Positions 10,237 through 21,088 of a stretch of DNA of 64,000 bases are shown here, one piece after another. The notes beneath the pieces are model-generated. The model was not told the origin of the DNA. It was given only the letters and a program-made list of their open reading frames with translations, and ran no database searches. This DNA comes from Saturnia japonica. Its lineage: Eukaryota > Arthropoda > Insecta > Lepidoptera > Saturniidae. The translations under genes and the position numbers were made by a program. Where the stretch lies: contig CM065321.1 in NCBI GenBank assembly GCA_033032175.1, positions 8,206,501 to 8,270,500 of the forward strand. The letters are read 5' to 3'. Within the stretch, counting starts at the first letter, position 1. Every line of letters begins with the position of its first letter.

Positions 10237-13131
10237 CTAGGCTTGGGTTATCGCTAGAGAGGGTGGACGTGACGGGTGTGCTGGAGCGAAATTGACCGCC
10301 CGCCCTCTGCGGAGAGAACGGTGGTTACGCGGGCGTGGGCGCTGGCACGCTCTGTTTGGAGAGACGGATGTGTAATATTTATTCGAATTTTCGATGTGAT
10401 CGTCGGGATCAATAAAAATATTGCGCGGCCGGCGTTTGCACCGGATGTCCGTGGGTGCCGGAACATAAGTGGCGGCTGTTTTTATTAACGGATTCGCGTG
10501 GTTCGACGCGGTGTCGAAATACGAACGGGAGAGCTGTTTAACGTAGGCATGTATCGAAGGAAGCTCCATATCTCTATGGAGATCTACGCTTCGAACATAC
10601 CACGGGGCCCCGGTGAGACGATAGAGGAACCTATTCTGTATCGATTGTAACCGTTTGAAACTCGACTCGGACATATGTGCGAACACAGCGCAACTGTACG
10701 TCAAAATTGGTCGAATACACGTCTTGTAGAGCGTGAGCTTATGTCGCGTGGACATTTTACTCACCGAACACAACAGAGGATGCAACCGGTCCAGGACCCA
10801 CGCGGCCCTGTTCCTAACCTTACGGATGTGGGGTCTAAAAGAGAGCCTACTATCTAGGGTTACCCCTAGATATTTGGTCTCTCTTACATAAGGAATCGGA
10901 TTATCGTAGAGCTTAACAGGTTTAAGCTTCCACGGTATCTGTGACGAATCCGCATCGAAGAGCATCGCGGCGCTCTTCGAGGGATTAACGACTATTCGCC
11001 ACTCGTTAAACCACTTCCCGAGAGTGGTCACGGCGCGTTGGACTTTGTGTCTGAGGTTGGATCTATTCCTATCTGAGGCATATATGACTGTATCGTCAGC
11101 GTATAGCCCTACCTCGACCTCCGGGAGTCGAGGTAGGTCACTGACGTACAGGTTAAATAGGCTAGGAGCCAGGATCGAACCTTGGGGAACGCCTGAGCGT
11201 ATTGGACGGGGCGTGGACAATTCACCTTCCACTCTATAGCGGAAGGTGCGATCTGCTAGATAATCGCGAATTATTTTGATTAACCTATCGGGGACTTCAA
11301 AGCGGTACAACTTGTAAATCAATCCCTCGTGCCAGACCTTATCAAAGGCCTTGGCCACGTCGAAAAAGACCGCAAGTGTACGACGGGGTTTATATAGTTC
11401 AGCAAAATTAAATACAACGTGCTCCGTGAGGCGGTGCACTTGATGAGTGCAAGAATATCTAGCACGGAAACCGAATTGCTCAGGCGGATAGAGGTCTTTC
11501 TCCTCTATTACTGGCTTGAGACGGTTCAGAAGGATCCGCTCGTAAATTTTCCCTAACGTATTTAGGAGACTGATCGGGCGATAGCTGTCGGGAAGCGACG
11601 CGCTCTTGCCGGGCTTACGGATACCTATGACTATGGCCTTTTTCCAGGCGGCTGGAAAATGGCAGTGGGCTATGGCTACATTGAAGATGCAGACCAATAG
11701 AGCTATGAGGCGATCAGGAAGAAGCCTAAGTACTTCATTCCTGATCCCGTCGGGTCCTGGTGCTTTTCTAAGCTTAAGGCTTTTTATAATGGAAAGAATC
11801 TCCTCAGACGTGACTGGGGACAGGGAGTCTGTCGCGGGGAGCTTATCCAGCTCCCGCACGCATCCATCGATACCCTCGACCCGGTCGGTATTTGCATCGA
11901 CACTGTTCGGAGAGCACTGGCTCTCCAAACAAGTGGCGAGGTACTCCGCCTTGTCGCTGCTATCGAAGGCGAGTGGTATACCGGGACCCCTCTCGAGGGG
12001 GGGCATAAGATAAGAAGCCTCTATTTTGAGGCTGTGAGCTAGTTTCCAGTAAGCCAGATGCGACGGCCTTAGCCCTTCGACGAGGGCGTCCCATCTGTGA
12101 CTTCTGAGTTCTAATATGCGGGCTCTAACCGCTCTCTGAAACGCGCGTAAGCGTGCGCGGTTTTCCTCGGTCGGATAGTGGTCGTGCGCACGAGTCGCCG
12201 CGTTCTTTTCCGTCAACAACGCCCGCACGTCGGCAGGGAGTACGAAGCGGCGATCGCTCGCCTCTTCGACCTCTCTCGAGGCCTCTCCGATGCCGACTTG
12301 CAGGTGGTCGACCAGGGAATCGATCGCGAGATCTACATCCGCAACGGACCCCAATACGTCCGGGATCCTATCTAAACTGGACGAGGACGGCCTGTCCGCA
12401 AGATAATGTTTTAACTTAGCATAGTCAACCACTTGGACCGAAGGAGGGCTAGAGTCGTCTGGTTGACCTAGCTGCATGATGACCGGACGGTGGTCGGAGT
12501 CGTGCTCGTGTACGACTCGAATGAGTCGTAACCGAAGCGCGATACCTTTAATGAGAGCTACATCAAGCACTGTCGGCATACAGTTGTCTTGATAGTGGGT
12601 GGGAGTGGGTGGCGCTATGACATCAAAGTTTAGCACGTTCGTTAACTCTTCGAGTTTAACCCCATTACTGGAGTCTCTCCAATTGTTAAACGAAGTGTGT
12701 TCACAATTGAGGTCACCCGCTATAATGACCGATTCACCGAGCGAAAGTAGCATTTCTAGGTCAGACCTGAGAGGCTCTTTCCTCGGCGAGAGATAAACTG
12801 AAACTAACGTTATGGACGGGTGGTCGGTCATTCCTAGTCTACACACGGATACTTCCATATTGGTAAGTATCGGAGGATCTACCGGCGTACAATATAACGA
12901 TCTTTTGTAATAAATGAGAGTGCCGCCCCCGCGGCCGGCCCGGTCATTCCTTACAATATTGTAGTTCGCGATTTTTGGATCACGTTTAGCACGCTTTAAG
13001 AGCGTCTCCTGCACTAAAAGAACATCTACTTGGTGATCTTTAAGAAAGGTCGCGACGAGATCACGCTGCGGAAGTAGGCTTCGCGCGTTAAAAAATGAAA
13101 GATTTAACGCTTTCGGTTTAAACTTAGCCAT
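10237..13131 (-). CDS. LINE ORF2: endonuclease and reverse transcriptase (Jockey clade)
   Basis: 964 residues, uninterrupted. Residues 1 to about 220 are an AP-type (EEP) endonuclease: LSFFNARSLL, QETLL at 41-45, AGDLN near 138-142 and SDHRP from 212. It would nick the chromosomal target to prime reverse transcription. The reverse transcriptase spans about 445-760: RKAPGPDGI, SYRPISLLNTLGKIYERIL, the catalytic FFDVAKAFDKVW (Asp591), SGVPQGSILAP and LYADD (677-680 YADD). A Jockey-like C-terminal region follows, and no RNase H domain is seen. The start ATG lies 9 nt after the ORF1 stop, so translation probably depends on reinitiation. All catalytic residues I can check are present. Confidence 0.96.
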   Translation of the reverse strand: MAKFKPKALNLSFFNARSLLPQRDLVATFLKDHQVDVLLVQETLLKRAKRDPKIANYNIVRNDRAGRGGGTLIYYKRSLYCTPVDPPILTNMEVSVCRLGMTDHPSITLVSVYLSPRKEPLRSDLEMLLSLGESVIIAGDLNCEHTSFNNWRDSSNGVKLEELTNVLNFDVIAPPTPTHYQDNCMPTVLDVALIKGIALRLRLIRVVHEHDSDHRPVIMQLGQPDDSSPPSVQVVDYAKLKHYLADRPSSSSLDRIPDVLGSVADVDLAIDSLVDHLQVGIGEASREVEEASDRRFVLPADVRALLTEKNAATRAHDHYPTEENRARLRAFQRAVRARILELRSHRWDALVEGLRPSHLAYWKLAHSLKIEASYLMPPLERGPGIPLAFDSSDKAEYLATCLESQCSPNSVDANTDRVEGIDGCVRELDKLPATDSLSPVTSEEILSIIKSLKLRKAPGPDGIRNEVLRLLPDRLIALLVCIFNVAIAHCHFPAAWKKAIVIGIRKPGKSASLPDSYRPISLLNTLGKIYERILLNRLKPVIEEKDLYPPEQFGFRARYSCTHQVHRLTEHVVFNFAELYKPRRTLAVFFDVAKAFDKVWHEGLIYKLYRFEVPDRLIKIIRDYLADRTFRYRVEGELSTPRPIRSGVPQGSILAPSLFNLYVSDLPRLPEVEVGLYADDTVIYASDRNRSNLRHKVQRAVTTLGKWFNEWRIVVNPSKSAAMLFDADSSQIPWKLKPVKLYDNPIPYVRETKYLGVTLDSRLSFRPHIRKVRNRAAWVLDRLHPLLCSVSKMSTRHKLTLYKTCIRPILTYSCAVFAHMSESSFKRLQSIQNRFLYRLTGAPWYVRSVDLHRDMELPSIHAYVKQLSRSYFDTASNHANPLIKTAATYVPAPTDIRCKRRPRNIFIDPDDHIENSNKYYTSVSPNRACQRPRPRNHRSLRRGRAVNFAPAHPSRPPSLAITQA

Positions 13132-13140
13132 TGAAAGGCC

Positions 13141-15006
13141 CTAATTTTTATTACTCGCCTCGCGGTCGAGACGTTGTAGTGTCTCTACGAGGCGGGGGAA
13201 CGCGCAAGCGGTCTTGATGAGACCGAAGCGCTCCAATTGGTCATTGTAATCGATGAGCTCGCGGATATCGTGCTCGCGGGTGAGCAGTATCATTAAGTCG
13301 TTACTATTAACGACAGTGATAGCGGGCGCGCGGGGCGCAGGAGCGCGGGGCGCGGGAATATCCATAGCCATAAGGGGCTGTGGATTGGGGCGGCGGGGGC
13401 CCCATGCGTTCTGCGATGAACGCACGGGTTGCGGTTGCACCGCGCGGGGTGCGGAGGGGCCGGCGGCGGCCGGGAGCTGGCGCGGGACCGGCAGCGCGGG
13501 AAATTCCCCTGACGCCAGCAGGGGTTGCGCTTTGATGGCTGAGGCGGGGGGCGCCGCCCGGGGGGCCGCCTGCCTCTGTGTGCGTGGCCGCGTGGTACGC
13601 GGGGCCTTGGGGCAACCGCGATAATTGGCGGGATGCCCCTCCTCCCCGCATAACACGCAGCTCGGGGGGACGACGGAGTCACGCTCGCGCGTGCACTCCC
13701 GGGTGGGGTGGTCCTCTCGGCACTTTACGCACCGCGGACGAGAATGACAATTACGGGCAGCGTGCCCGTACAGCTGGCAGTTGTGGCACTGCGCAGACTG
13801 GTGATTTTTGTATGGGGGCTCCACGTTTATGCCGGAGAGCCCACACACTGATTCGAGTTGGAAAATGACCTTTCCCTCGGGGGAAAGGTCCAGTATGGTC
13901 ACTACCATTTGCAGTGGCCTCTTATCCTTGCTGTACATCCGGTGTACTTCCCGGATAGGATAACTTTGCTCCTTGAGCGAGGAGCACACCTCCGACGGGT
14001 CGAGCTCCACCGGAATGCGGCGGATGACCACTCGGAGGACGCGCTCCTCCGCGAGAGAGTAGGTGTAGAATTGCAGACCTTTCTGCCGGAGGAGGGTGGT
14101 GAGTTTACGGTGAGTTTCCGAAGAACTCACCGAAATGGAAATCCCGTTTACTATATTCCGGGCCTTATGATATTCGAGTTTGAGTCTGCGCATCTCTTTG
14201 CAGACTCCCATCCAGGCCGCCTTGTCCCGGATGATTATCGGAGGTGGGGCACGCTCTTTTTTACCGCCGGCGGGCGCGGGGAGCTGGGAGGACGCGGGGG
14301 CGACGGCGCCCTTGACTGCCTTGACTTTTACTTTTGGCGCCGGTTGAGCAGTCGGACTGCTACGCGCCGTTCGCTTACGCGACGCTACGACGGTGAAGCC
14401 GTCATTCTCGGTATCCATCTCCGGAGATGCATCCGGACTCGCGAGCGAATCTAGTTCGACCGGAAGGGCCGAAAAAGAATTTTTTGTTTTTAACGCGGTT
14501 TCCGAAGAACGCGCGGGGCGGGCGTACGGACAGTTTTTCTCCGGCCTAGTTTGAGATCGCGAGTTACGCGGCCCTCGCCTGACGGAGGCGGGGCTTGACC
14601 TGCGCGATTGGGTAGTTGGGACAGGGGGCGTGGCCGTAGACGTGGCCACGGCCCCGGATGACGCGGCGGACTGACGCGCAACGCTGCGCGTGAGACGTTT
14701 GGGCGCGGCGCCGACTGGCGCGGCGCCAGTCGGTATAACGGTCGCGGCCGTGACGTCATCGGCCGCCTTGCTACCTGTAGAGGCCTCATGACGGGGCGCG
14801 GTCGCAGCGGTGCGACGCACACAAGCGTTTTCAGGTAGATTACGGTATTCCTCGTCTAGAGAAGGACACCGTAATAAAACGAAGTTTTGGTAGCGTTGGT
14901 GTTGGAATTCCAACGCTTTCATTCTGGCCTGTAACTTGCCTATGCAAGCGGCCAGATCGGTGACATTGTTTGCCATGGCGGCAGAAGGGGGAGGACACTG
15001 GGACAT
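13141..15006 (-). CDS. LINE ORF1: gag-like RNA-binding protein with three zinc knuckles
   Basis: 621 residues, uninterrupted. A low-complexity Ala/Pro/Arg/Ser-rich stretch covers about 60-250. A region at about 310-400 (YTYSLAEERVLRVVIRRIP) resembles the RRM-like/pre-C2HC domain of Jockey ORF1. Three CCHC knuckles lie at about 407-465: CHNCQLYGHAARNC (CX2CX4HX4C), CVKCREDHPTREC (CX2CX3HX4C) and CVLCGEEGHPANYRGC (CX2CX4HX6C), which is the Jockey pattern. The protein should coat LINE RNA into a ribonucleoprotein particle. The Ala/Pro-rich part yields many overlapping open frames on both strands, all by-products of its high GC. Confidence 0.95.
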   Translation of the reverse strand: MSQCPPPSAAMANNVTDLAACIGKLQARMKALEFQHQRYQNFVLLRCPSLDEEYRNLPENACVRRTAATAPRHEASTGSKAADDVTAATVIPTGAAPVGAAPKRLTRSVARQSAASSGAVATSTATPPVPTTQSRRSSPASVRRGPRNSRSQTRPEKNCPYARPARSSETALKTKNSFSALPVELDSLASPDASPEMDTENDGFTVVASRKRTARSSPTAQPAPKVKVKAVKGAVAPASSQLPAPAGGKKERAPPPIIIRDKAAWMGVCKEMRRLKLEYHKARNIVNGISISVSSSETHRKLTTLLRQKGLQFYTYSLAEERVLRVVIRRIPVELDPSEVCSSLKEQSYPIREVHRMYSKDKRPLQMVVTILDLSPEGKVIFQLESVCGLSGINVEPPYKNHQSAQCHNCQLYGHAARNCHSRPRCVKCREDHPTRECTRERDSVVPPSCVLCGEEGHPANYRGCPKAPRTTRPRTQRQAAPRAAPPASAIKAQPLLASGEFPALPVPRQLPAAAGPSAPRAVQPQPVRSSQNAWGPRRPNPQPLMAMDIPAPRAPAPRAPAITVVNSNDLMILLTREHDIRELIDYNDQLERFGLIKTACAFPRLVETLQRLDREASNKN

Positions 15007-15623
15007 TTTTATTTTTTAATTCAAAGGCCTCCCTGCCTTAGGGGCAGGGGGGTGCGCCAAAAGATTAATAAGACTATCGGAGTCGGCAAGAGACCTGTGG
15101 TCAAGGTGCAATGACACACAGGAAGTACCTATCAACCCTAAAGGAGCCCTAGCAAGCCCGGGGCTGAGGACAGAGACCGGTAATGAAACCGGGCTAAGCC
15201 CAAACAGGTTCCCGGGGATGGAGTGTGCAGGATCGGAGGGTTTGGCAGGAGACACCTGGGGCAAGACTATGCGATAACCGCAAAGGCCTAGATTCCCAGG
15301 CCCGTCCGAGTCTGGCTGTTTGCCTCTGAAGGAGACAACCAGCGGGCTGCTCGGGTCACGCCCCGCTTACTTTAGTTAGCACCGTCAGGTATCCAGTGAG
15401 CGACCACAAAACCGTGGATTTACAAAAAAAACACAAGCAAGTCGCACCGAAAAGTGCGGTTTACCGCGCGAGCGTTAGACACTTGTTGATGTACGATGAG
15501 TATTACAACAATATATTCGAAATAAAAATTTCAAAGATACGATCGTAATAGTATGGTCACGTGATGGTCGAGAGCACAAACGGAGCGACACGTCCGTTTG
15601 CGATCAAGACCAAATCGGAACTC
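15007..15623 (-). promoter_or_regulatory. 5' leader of the LINE, probable internal promoter region
   Basis: About 617 nt between the target duplication and the ORF1 start. LINEs of this clade carry an internal RNA polymerase II promoter in this position, but I recognise no specific element, so the promoter role is inferred from family knowledge. The boundary at 15623 is fixed by the target duplication. Confidence 0.6.
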
Positions 15624-15636
15624 TTGGAAGTGAAAG
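15624..15636. repeat. 13-bp target-site duplication (5' side of LINE)
   Basis: Identical to 9696-9708; marks the 5' end of the element. Confidence 0.95.
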
Positions 15637-16061
15637 ACATCCCGAACTAATTTATCCGCTTTCGACAGCTTAATGGTTAATGATACGTAAATACAATGTT
15701 CTTAAATAATAAAGGTCTTTAGCATATCTAAAAAAAATTCAGATATAGCTTATGTCTATCTCGTATATATAAGCCACAATAAGCTATTTTTTGACAAACA
15801 CTCGTTAAAAATTAAAAAGTAATTTATGTAGATTACTTTTAGACATGGCATATTAAAGTTACTTCATCATAAAGGCAATTTTATGAAGTAAAATTTTGGT
15901 CTTTATAGGATGTTATATGGACGTAAACTTTAGGAGATAATAAATAATTAAAATAATTTCTACTTTCGGGAAGAACAATTATAATAGGCTACACGGGTGC
16001 GTTGGCGTTGCGGTGTTTGTCGGATAAAATTACCACGGGTGAAACCGTGGGGCACAGCTAG
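15637..16061 (+). mobile_element. Helitron-like element, right part with hairpin-CTAG end
   Basis: The 3' end shows a perfect hairpin at 16033-16050 (CCACGG, loop GTGAAA, CCGTGG), then 7 nt, then CTAG at 16058-16061 followed by T. This arrangement is typical of Helitron 3' termini. 15840-16061 is closely similar to 24640-24863. Its left part continues at 9541-9708, across the LINE. No Rep/helicase gene is present, so it is non-autonomous. Confidence 0.6.
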
Positions 16062-18109
16062 TACTATTTATAAAAAATTTATTGTACCAGTGTAATAAGA
16101 GAAATGACGTGGTGCAAGAGACATTTTTACAAACCATCCAACATAAAACTAAAATTGAAATGCCAACGACTAACCTTTTAACTATGCTGTACAGTGTACA
16201 CTATATACAGTTACAGAGTTCTCTATGGTTACGAAGTGCTAATTAGTGTTCGGAAGCGAGCCGAAAAAGTTTGTTAACGAAAACAGCCTCATTTATTAAT
16301 TGTTCTATTTCAAGCGCCACTACGGACGAAGCTATTAATTAAATGTTTGTTTTTGCTACTCTAATTTCATATTTTATCTTCTTTATTAATGATTGTTCTT
16401 ATTCATATAAATATGATTATATTAAATAAAAAAATATAATGACATGAATGAAAAATACAAGAGAAACGCAAAGAATTTCCAAAATTATATAAGAATATTC
16501 AGGGCCTTTACACACGACGTTTTTTAAACGAGGTGACTTATAGTGTACTTTTTGCATTGATCCTTTAAATAATTTGATTTTCTTTAAAATAAATTAATTA
16601 TATTATAAACATTAATATTTAAATGAATTCCTTATAAATCGTATTCATAATTTGAAGAAACAAGTTTTCCAAGTACAATGAAACCACATAAGTAATTTAT
16701 TTCTGTAATAAATCACATTAATCTGTAACTTTTACTTGAATTAATTCACATTTCACTAGAAATTATATAAAATGAATCCATGTTTATTATAACAAGGACC
16801 TAGTTGTTATACTGAAATACTTTAACTAGCAATTATCCAAATAAAAAAACTCTATATCGTGCTAATATTTTATATAATATTATACACAATTTTATTAAAT
16901 ATTGTGTAAAGATATTCTAATTAAGAAAGCTTTCATTCTCAATTATTCATTTTTAGGGAGATCTCCCTATGATGGAATTTTATGATCATAAAATTCTCTG
17001 TTACATCTTATTCAGTGTTCTGTAAGATTCCAACGTTTGTGTAACAATGGTACCTCATAAATGAGTTTGGGAGATTTATTCTAGTTGACTTTAACAGAGA
17101 TGTATCAAAGGGAATAAACGGATAGATAAAGTCACATTATAGACGCTCAGTAACATTACTTACAACATTGTAATTTTATTTGGTCTGAATTTCTTAGGTA
17201 TAGTCTGGTGGTGATGAATACTAACTTTGAAGATTTTAACTCTCTAGATTTAGTTATTAAATGAATTTATTTAGGCTCAATATTAATTATCGTAACTAGT
17301 ATTATAAATGCAAAAGTGATTTGTTTATTTATTTCGAATTTAAAGTCAGTTTATTATTTGTGATAAAATTTTATTTTACTTGTAGAGATATTTTAATATA
17401 AGGAGCTGTGACCACCACTATCGATCATAAATAAAATACGGACGAAACAAATTTTATTATAGCAAAAATCAAGTAAATGTGTCAATGATCTAGTTTGAGT
17501 TATTTATTGTCACTAATAGCTTTTTCCTAGATCATGTGCACACCACCACATACATACACATACATGACAACAATACCTTTAATTGTGACTCGATTTAGCT
17601 AGGGTATATCTAGGCGGTTTTGGCATAACCACAATGACTAGATAGAAATTTATCTCTCGACGATTGCACCTGTTATTAGAGTTCAGTATCTCAAAAGGAT
17701 AATAAAACCCGTCTAGCTGCTGTCTGTCAAGATCTTTTTTGTCAGGAACGCGTGGAGGGAACAAGTTGAAATTAATATCAAACACTCAAATCAGCATTTC
17801 CTTGGAATTGTAAAAAAAAACTTTTAATCAACGCAATCATAAGATACGGCCGCTTATACCTTGTTTTTAAAATATTATTTTTTAATAATTTAGATAACGT
17901 TTTTTAACTATGCTTGAATAAATGTCTAACAAAAGTATATCATTCATTAATTTTCAGTGCATCCAATAAGATAATATGACGATGAGAAAAACATCTATAC
18001 GCTACATTAAAAAAAAGGTACTTTTGTTGGTTTCACTCTATTGTTAACAAAATATAAATTTATTTTAAATTTACGTTATCCGAATAAAATATCAAATTTA
18101 ACAATTTTA
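16062..18109. other. Long AT-rich non-coding stretch
   Basis: No gene family recognised. A 68-codon open frame on the - strand at 17579-17785 has no resemblance I can name. Palindrome-like AT segments occur at about 16860-16910. Confidence 0.35.
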
Positions 18110-19094
18110 TTTCAGGTTCAAGAATTATATAAACTCCTATTTAGCAGGCATCGAGTACACCACTGTTCGGAGATAATTTTCTACGAAGAAGCGGGGTATA
18201 TGGCGCGTGAAACGTCTGTCCCAGGAACAAAGTCAGCATCTACTCGCGTCACAAATTGACTATTTGACTTATTCATTGCTTTTTACGACGACATAAATTT
18301 GTAGTTAGATTGGCGTGTGTTATATGTACTTATCATCAAATGCTGTACGACTATTTTGATCAGCTGGTTAAAAATGAAAAATATATACGTTGCCTTTTAC
18401 CATCTTTTACGGTCCCACAAATCTATACGCAAAATGAGCGCAGAAAATAGTACAATTCAAAAATAACGGCGAACGGTAAGATACTTAAAAATATCACAAT
18501 TATATTACTCAGTTAATTCAATTATTTATTCTAGATTTACTGTTCGAAAATTGAACAGGAAAAGTATCAGGGAACAGTGCAATAATAGCTTTGGTATATT
18601 TCAATTTTCAATTAATTGTTTTCCAAATCCACTTCACTGGATGTTTTCCATGTTACACACTAACATTCAAAATAAATATTCCTTATAACTAGAAACAAGT
18701 TTATATATTCGGTATATTTTTCTTGCAGGTTACTACTCTACTAAAGTTTAAGCATCCTAAGCACTAGTCCCAATATCATTCGGATAGTGTAAAGCTAGAG
18801 AAGAACAAGAGAAAATGGTAAACGAATAAAAAGTTATACTAAAGTATTTCTTTCAACTTTATTACTATTCAGTTATTATTTTAATTATAAAAAGCTTTAA
18901 AATACGGCAGAATTTCATTATTACATCGGAGTAATAATAATAGATTTACAATTCAAATGAAATTCTTATAATAATTTTATTGTTTCTTTTTACCTTTTTA
19001 ACCTAACCTAACCTTTTTAAATTAAAAATGTACAATTTGAAATATAAACCAACTGATATTAAATAATTTTGCTTGAGTTCATATTGAGCGTATT
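18110..19094. other. Non-coding stretch with one weak exon candidate
   Basis: 18116-18259 opens after a plausible splice acceptor (tttatttcag) and stays open for about 48 codons to a stop, but it matches no family I know and no partner exon was found. The rest is A/T-rich. Confidence 0.2.
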
Positions 19095-19435
19095 TATGAT
19101 TTTTTGTGTATTTTTTAATTCTTTATATGTTTAACAACAATATTACCTGATGTTACAGTGACGATATGGCCTAAAATGGTATGGCCTATAATGGTATGCT
19201 AAACCTAGTGGGAGAACTGGCTTTCCAGTGCACATATAGGTGATTGGCGACAAATTTACAACTTACGGGTGGTAGCTAGCCAGACGGGATTAGAAAATGC
19301 CCACCACCATCATACAGTTTTATCACGATGATTTCCTTCATCAAAAGCACAGGCCCATTAAAGGGTTTCGAACTCACGTCGATTGATGCTGTGTTTGTAC
19401 ACGTTACTACTGAGCCATCATTGTTGCAATATGTA
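19095..19435 (+). repeat. Dispersed repeat B, copy 2
   Basis: Begins with ttttttaattctttatatgttt and acctgatgtta, then cgatatggcc, aggtgattggcgacaaattt, tttcatcaaaagca and a tail ending actgagcc. Same order as the copies at 8.2, 24.2 and 33.2 kb. Confidence 0.7.
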
Positions 19436-19539
19436 TAATGTAATGTATATATTTAAATTTATCCCGTTGAAATATGGCTTACTTGACTAACTTTTACCCT
19501 TTATAATACGTTTCTCTATTTAGTACAATGTTACTTTAC

Positions 19540-19650
19540 CCATAAATATTCCGCTATTGGACATAGGTCTATTCCCTAGGGAAGATATGAACTGAAATAG
19601 GTACAACGTTAACCCACAACCTATCTAGAATTTCAAATAGGAGGAATTTT
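19540..19650. repeat. Short dispersed repeat fragment
   Basis: The block ttccgctattggacataggt is of a type common in lepidopteran repeats. I recognise it from general knowledge; no second copy is in this window, so confidence is low. Confidence 0.3.
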
Positions 19651-19784
19651 ATAGCTCTTTTTTATCACTAAATGACACCACATAAGGAACATTTTTCAAA
19701 CGCCCAATTTTTCTCGAAATGCATTCCTTCAACCAAAAATCGAATGAAACTTTTTAATCTTCGTATTGAAACCAGACGTTCGAT

Positions 19785-20115
19785 AGTAGGAAACGACAAT
19801 TGCGACTTCTGACTGGATCGCGACTACTATACACCAGATGTGATACCCGCCATACACGTTCCAGGAGCAGCCGGGGTATATCCAGTAAACAAACTGGGTG
19901 GTGGTGTAAGTATCTGACTGTGTCGGGACCATCATGCACATGAGTATAAACCCGTCACAGTGAATATATTTTGGTTTGTCGCGTTTCAGAATCAACCCGT
20001 GTATATCCATCCAAGACAGAAAAAGCTTACAGACAGCCAATAACGTCGATGGATTGCAGATCTCTCGGTGATGGTCGTTGTATTTGGATTGTACTGTACT
20101 TACTATTTGGCACAA
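19785..20115 (-). repeat. Dispersed repeat F, reverse copy
   Basis: The reverse complement aligns with 57020-57290 (ctggatcgcgac, cacaattg) and, in the part at 20055-20105, with the head seen at 52390-52460 (ccgagagatc, cacagtacaa). The open frames here on both strands are by-products. Confidence 0.5.
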
Positions 20116-20769
20116 TGAGTGACGTCACTTTGCAACAAAAAAACTCATTAAATCGGCATTTTACAACTCCAACTGATCGCCCGAAATACATTACACTGAT
20201 ATAAAATTGTGTTGTTTGAAATAAAGAACAGCAATTTCGCAACAAGACTAACTGAAAACATGCCAACGTTGGCTGCCCATTGAAAGTTAAACGTGAAACA
20301 CTCGTGAAAATCGACGCACACCCTTTTCTTTCCCCGTTTGCTACTCGTTTTAATTCAATTTACTGAATGAAGGAGAAAAGTAATCTCCCGGGTTGGGTCG
20401 AGACGCGCAACAGAGAGATTGGAAGTCATCGGCGCGGTATTGGGACGAACTCGTATACTTTTATGGCGGGGAAAGTTTTTTTTTATTCGCGGTGGAAGAA
20501 AAAGATTCGCGTACAGTGCAACCCCTCATATGTGAGCCGCATACACGAGTATCTATGAATATTCGGATGAGGGATGAAAATATTAGTAGTCAGTCCATTT
20601 TTATTTCAAAAATTCCTTTGGGATCGGATCTGTTACTTGATATTATGATCGCCTGATAATAGAAACGTCATAATAAATTAATGTGATACTTTTAGTGCTG
20701 CCCCCGAAACCATTTCTTCTATAGTCCTGTAAAATGAAGAACAATAATTTAGATTTAGACAAATAACTT
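20116..20769. other. Non-coding stretch
   Basis: Short overlapping open frames at 20367-20656 do not resemble any known protein. Nothing else recognised. Confidence 0.3.
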
Positions 20770-20940
20770 TGTGTTGATTCTTGCGTTGAGTAGGGTAACC
20801 AGAGCTCCTTGGGTTAGGAAGGTCGGTAACGCGCTTGTGATAACTACTGGTATTACAAGCATCCACAGGCTACGGTAGCCGCTTACCATCAGGTGGGACG
20901 TATGCTTGTTTGTCACCTTGCAGTATAAAAAAATGGCAGA
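20770..20940 (+). repeat. 3' tail of a LINE (same family as 47.1 and 49.9 kb)
   Basis: Contains cagagctccttggg, aaggtcggtaacgcgc, ggtattacaagc, aggctacggtagccgctta and ttgtttgtcacc, then a short A-run. It aligns with 49830-49965 and, in reverse, with 47045-47180, where the end of the LINE coding region is still present next to the tail. Confidence 0.65.
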
Positions 20941-21069
20941 CCATTTCAACACGTTTGTTGGCAACACATTCTCGTCCACGACTCGTGGACCACGAGGCGT
21001 ACCAAATTCGTTCTCAGAACTCAATTAAGCTAGTTTAGTTTATTTTAGTATTTGTACTGGCAGTAAACG

Positions 21070-21088
21070 TTCTTTCTTTCTTTCTTTC
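21070..21088. repeat. Short CTTT microsatellite
   Basis: Four to five tandem CTTT units. Confidence 0.8.

Larger units (their letters stand above)
9709..15623 (-). mobile_element. Full-length Jockey-clade non-LTR retrotransposon (LINE), about 5.9 kb
   Basis: The element runs from its 5' end at 15623 to its poly(A) tail at 9730-9709 on the - strand. In order it has a roughly 617-nt 5' leader, ORF1 (gag-like, three zinc knuckles), a 9-nt gap, ORF2 (endonuclease plus reverse transcriptase), a roughly 500-nt 3' UTR and 22 A residues. A perfect 13-bp target duplication flanks it. Both ORFs are open and keep their key motifs, and the element is much GC-richer than the host DNA. This is the profile of a recent, possibly still competent insertion. 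Truncated relatives lie at 38499-38766 and 40369-40870. Confidence 0.96.

Noticed and set aside
10276..12796. Open frames on the + strand opposite LINE ORF2
   Set aside because: They overlap an intact 964-codon reverse transcriptase gene and show no protein resemblance.
13253..14822. Many long open frames on both strands over LINE ORF1
   Set aside because: They are by-products of the high GC content of ORF1; none has recognisable domains, and the zinc-knuckle frame on the - strand explains the region.
18116..18259. Terminal coding exon after tttatttcag
   Set aside because: Good acceptor-like sequence, but no homologous protein and no upstream exon; AT-rich DNA gives such acceptors often.
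19729..20115. 128-codon open frame on the - strand
   Set aside because: Covered by a reverse copy of repeat F, with no protein resemblance.
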